From positions 1 through 35,849 of the forward strand of contig CAZKHG010000035.1 in assembly GCA_964552655.1 (NCBI GenBank): a stretch of DNA of 35,849 nucleotides, read 5' to 3'. This DNA is from CAZKHG01 sp964552655 (GTDB taxonomy: Bacteria; Bacteroidota; Bacteroidia; Bacteroidales; Tenuifilaceae). The position numbers and the translations under genes are program-made. Under the pieces are notes generated by a model, which worked only from the letters and a program-made list of their open reading frames with translations, did no database searches and had not been told where the DNA came from. Positions within the stretch are counted from its first letter, which is position 1; each line of letters begins with the position of its first letter. This document shows positions 34,553 through 35,849 of the stretch, in pieces.

Positions 34553-34999
34553 TTAAAGGTTTTTTCCGGGGAACTCACCGGTTACAGTAATTCCCATACT
34601 GCGCGCGGTACCTGCCACCATCCTCATTGCTGATTCGATGGTAAAGCAGTTCAGGTCAGTCATCTTATCTTTAGCGATTTCCTGAATTTGTCCCCAGGTA
34701 ACAGTAGCAATTTTTTTACGATTAGGTTCAGCGGAACCGGACTTCTGCTTAGTAACTTCAAGCAGCTGAACGGCAACCGGTGGGGTTTTAACAATAAAAT
34801 CAAATGATTTATCACCGTAAACGGTTATAACTACAGGTAAAACTTTACCGGCTTGATTTTGAGTTTTGGAGTTGAATTGTTTACAAAACTCCATTATGTT
34901 TACCCCTTTTGAACCTAGAGCGGGTCCTACAGGTGGTGACGGGTTAGCGGCACCTCCTTTTATCTGGAGTTTAATGAGTCCAGCAACTTCCTTAGCCAT
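34553..34999 (-). CDS. rplK: Ribosomal protein uL11
   Basis: 148 residues, standard, starting MAKEVAGLIKLQIKGG. The N-terminal domain has GGAANPSPPVGPALGSKGVN, and the C-terminal rRNA-binding part has TARSMGI near the end. It belongs to the GTPase-associated centre. It lies 21 nt after nusG in the same operon. Confidence 0.97.
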   Translation of the reverse strand: MAKEVAGLIKLQIKGGAANPSPPVGPALGSKGVNIMEFCKQFNSKTQNQAGKVLPVVITVYGDKSFDFIVKTPPVAVQLLEVTKQKSGSAEPNRKKIATVTWGQIQEIAKDKMTDLNCFTIESAMRMVAGTARSMGITVTGEFPGKNL

Positions 35000-35020
35000 A
35001 GTACTTTAGCTCTTAAGTTT

Positions 35021-35569
35021 TTATTCCTTTTCTACTTGCATAAAACTTAACTCCAACGGAGTTTTTCTGCCGAAGATTTTCACCATAACCTTCAGCTTCT
35101 TCTTCTCCTCATTTACTTCTTCGATTACTCCGGAAAATGAGTTAAAGGGGCCATCAATAACTTTAACCGTTTCACCGACATAAAATGGGACATTTATCTC
35201 CTCATCGCTACCGGCCAGCTCATCTACTTTACCAAGGATACGATTCACCTCCGAGGTACGTAAAGGAATTGGATCGCCCGTTTTGGGGTCACCTAAAAAG
35301 CCGATCACGTTTGGGATATCTTTGAGAATATGTGGAATCTCTCCAACCAGAGCTGCCTCGATGAGAACGTAGCCTGGGTAAAAAATCCTCTCCTTACTGA
35401 TCTTTTTACCATTTCGAATCTGGTAAACCTTTTCAGTAGGAATGAGGACCTGGGAGATGAAGTCGGATAACTTTAAACGATTAATCTCGTTGTCAACGTA
35501 CTCCTTAACTTTCTTCTCCTTCCCACCAATGGCACGTAACACATACCATTTCTTTACATTCTCTTCCAT
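35021..35569 (-). CDS. nusG: Transcription elongation/antitermination factor NusG
   Basis: 182 residues. The NGN domain (KKWYVLRAIGGKEKKVKEYV, then RIFYPGYVLIEA) is followed by a KOW domain (FYVGETVKVIDGPFNSFSGVI), with a normal length and no insert. It binds RNA polymerase and couples transcription to translation. It lies 18 nt after secE. Confidence 0.96.
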   Translation of the reverse strand: MEENVKKWYVLRAIGGKEKKVKEYVDNEINRLKLSDFISQVLIPTEKVYQIRNGKKISKERIFYPGYVLIEAALVGEIPHILKDIPNVIGFLGDPKTGDPIPLRTSEVNRILGKVDELAGSDEEINVPFYVGETVKVIDGPFNSFSGVIEEVNEEKKKLKVMVKIFGRKTPLELSFMQVEKE

Positions 35570-35587
35570 TGCAGCTGGTTGTGGATT

Positions 35588-35779
35588 TTAGTAAAGCAAT
35601 TGATAAATAAGCTTTAACAAATTCTCAAAACTGATGTCCATGAGGAAAACTACCAGTGCTATTAAAAGGGAAGCAACCATAGCAATTAATGCACTGGATT
35701 GAAGTTCTTTCCATGTTGGCCATGTAACCTTATAAATAAGTTCACTATAAGCCTCTTGAAAATATTGTATAATCTTCAT
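35588..35779 (-). CDS. secE: Preprotein translocase subunit SecE
   Basis: 63 residues, the short one-helix form. The amphipathic N-terminal part carries KVTWPTWKELQSS (about 17-29), the SecE signature, followed by a single membrane helix (about 31-50). It stabilises SecY in the protein-export channel. It is 16 nt after the end of tRNA-Trp and 18 nt before nusG. Confidence 0.95.
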   Translation of the reverse strand: MKIIQYFQEAYSELIYKVTWPTWKELQSSALIAMVASLLIALVVFLMDISFENLLKLIYQLLY

Positions 35780-35795
35780 AACATGTTATTATCAG

Positions 35796-35849
35796 CACGG
35801 GAGGAGCGACTCGAACGCCCGACACTCGGTTTTGGAGACCGATGCTCTA
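35796..35849 (-). tRNA. tRNA-Trp (anticodon CCA), 3' part only
   Basis: Read on the minus strand, the sequence contains the anticodon arm TCGGT-CTCCAAA-ACCGA with anticodon CCA. The T arm GGGCG-TTCGAGT-CGCTC follows, then the acceptor strand CTCCCGT with discriminator G. CCA is not encoded after it. The D arm and the 5' acceptor strand lie beyond the right edge of the window. A tRNA-Trp gene directly before secE is the usual arrangement. Confidence 0.93.

Noticed and set aside
1..35849. Mobile elements, CRISPR arrays, phage or toxin-antitoxin genes
   Set aside because: I looked for transposases, integrases, regularly spaced repeats and small paired genes and saw none; the window reads as core chromosome.

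Overview
The window looks like chromosomal DNA of an anaerobic or facultative member of the Bacteroidota, probably Bacteroidales or a near relative. The support is: an AT-rich sequence; most genes lacking a Shine-Dalgarno sequence; Bacteroidota-type families (GH97, S46 peptidase, DUF5777, DUF3467, DUF2520); and the block tRNA-Trp-secE-nusG-rplKAJL-rpoBC followed by a DUF3467 gene. I see no insertion sequence, phage gene, CRISPR array or integrase; this is mostly core genome.

Layout. (1) 1-5597, minus strand: a seven-gene electron-transfer operon. In transcription order it encodes a monoheme c-type lipoprotein, a DUF5777 beta-barrel, a membrane-anchored heptaheme cytochrome c, a di-heme cytochrome b, a Tat-exported four-cluster Fe-S protein, an NrfD-type quinone-interacting membrane protein, and the start of a secreted protein that runs off the left edge. 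(2) 5790-8271, plus strand: a GH97 lipoprotein glycosidase and a one-RRM RNA-binding protein. (3) 8381-14213, minus strand: a fatty-acid-oxidation electron operon: etfB, etfA, a membrane Fe-S/cytochrome-b-like protein, a CCG-domain protein and a long acyl-CoA dehydrogenase. (4) 14566-20314, plus strand: an unrecognised 175-residue protein, then DUF2520, KdsC-like phosphatase, UbiA-type prenyltransferase, Maf, and a DPP11-type S46 dipeptidyl-peptidase. (5) 20639-24099, plus strand: a three-subunit NAD(H)-linked [FeFe] hydrogenase. (6) 24143-35849, minus strand: DUF3467, rpoC, rpoB, rplL, rplJ, rplA, rplK, nusG, secE and a partial tRNA-Trp.

How they could work together: acyl-CoA dehydrogenase reduces ETF, which the split membrane Fe-S/CCG pair can oxidise to reduce menaquinone. 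The NrfD/Fe-S/cytochrome b/heptaheme module of region 1 could exchange quinol electrons with the periplasm, and the barrel plus heme lipoprotein suggests (not proven) a link to the outer membrane. The hydrogenase can dispose of NADH electrons as H2. That fits a fermenting or syntrophy-like lifestyle, but no terminal reductase or hydrogenase maturase is in the window.

The most noteworthy items are the region 1 operon, which has no catalytic subunit in view; the split ETF:quinone oxidoreductase; the minimal NuoF-like hydrogenase subunit together with the variant H-cluster motif; a 13-bp inverted repeat abutting the DUF3467 start codon; and a terminator-like hairpin between rplL and rpoB. Everything here rests on reading motifs by eye; no database search was possible.
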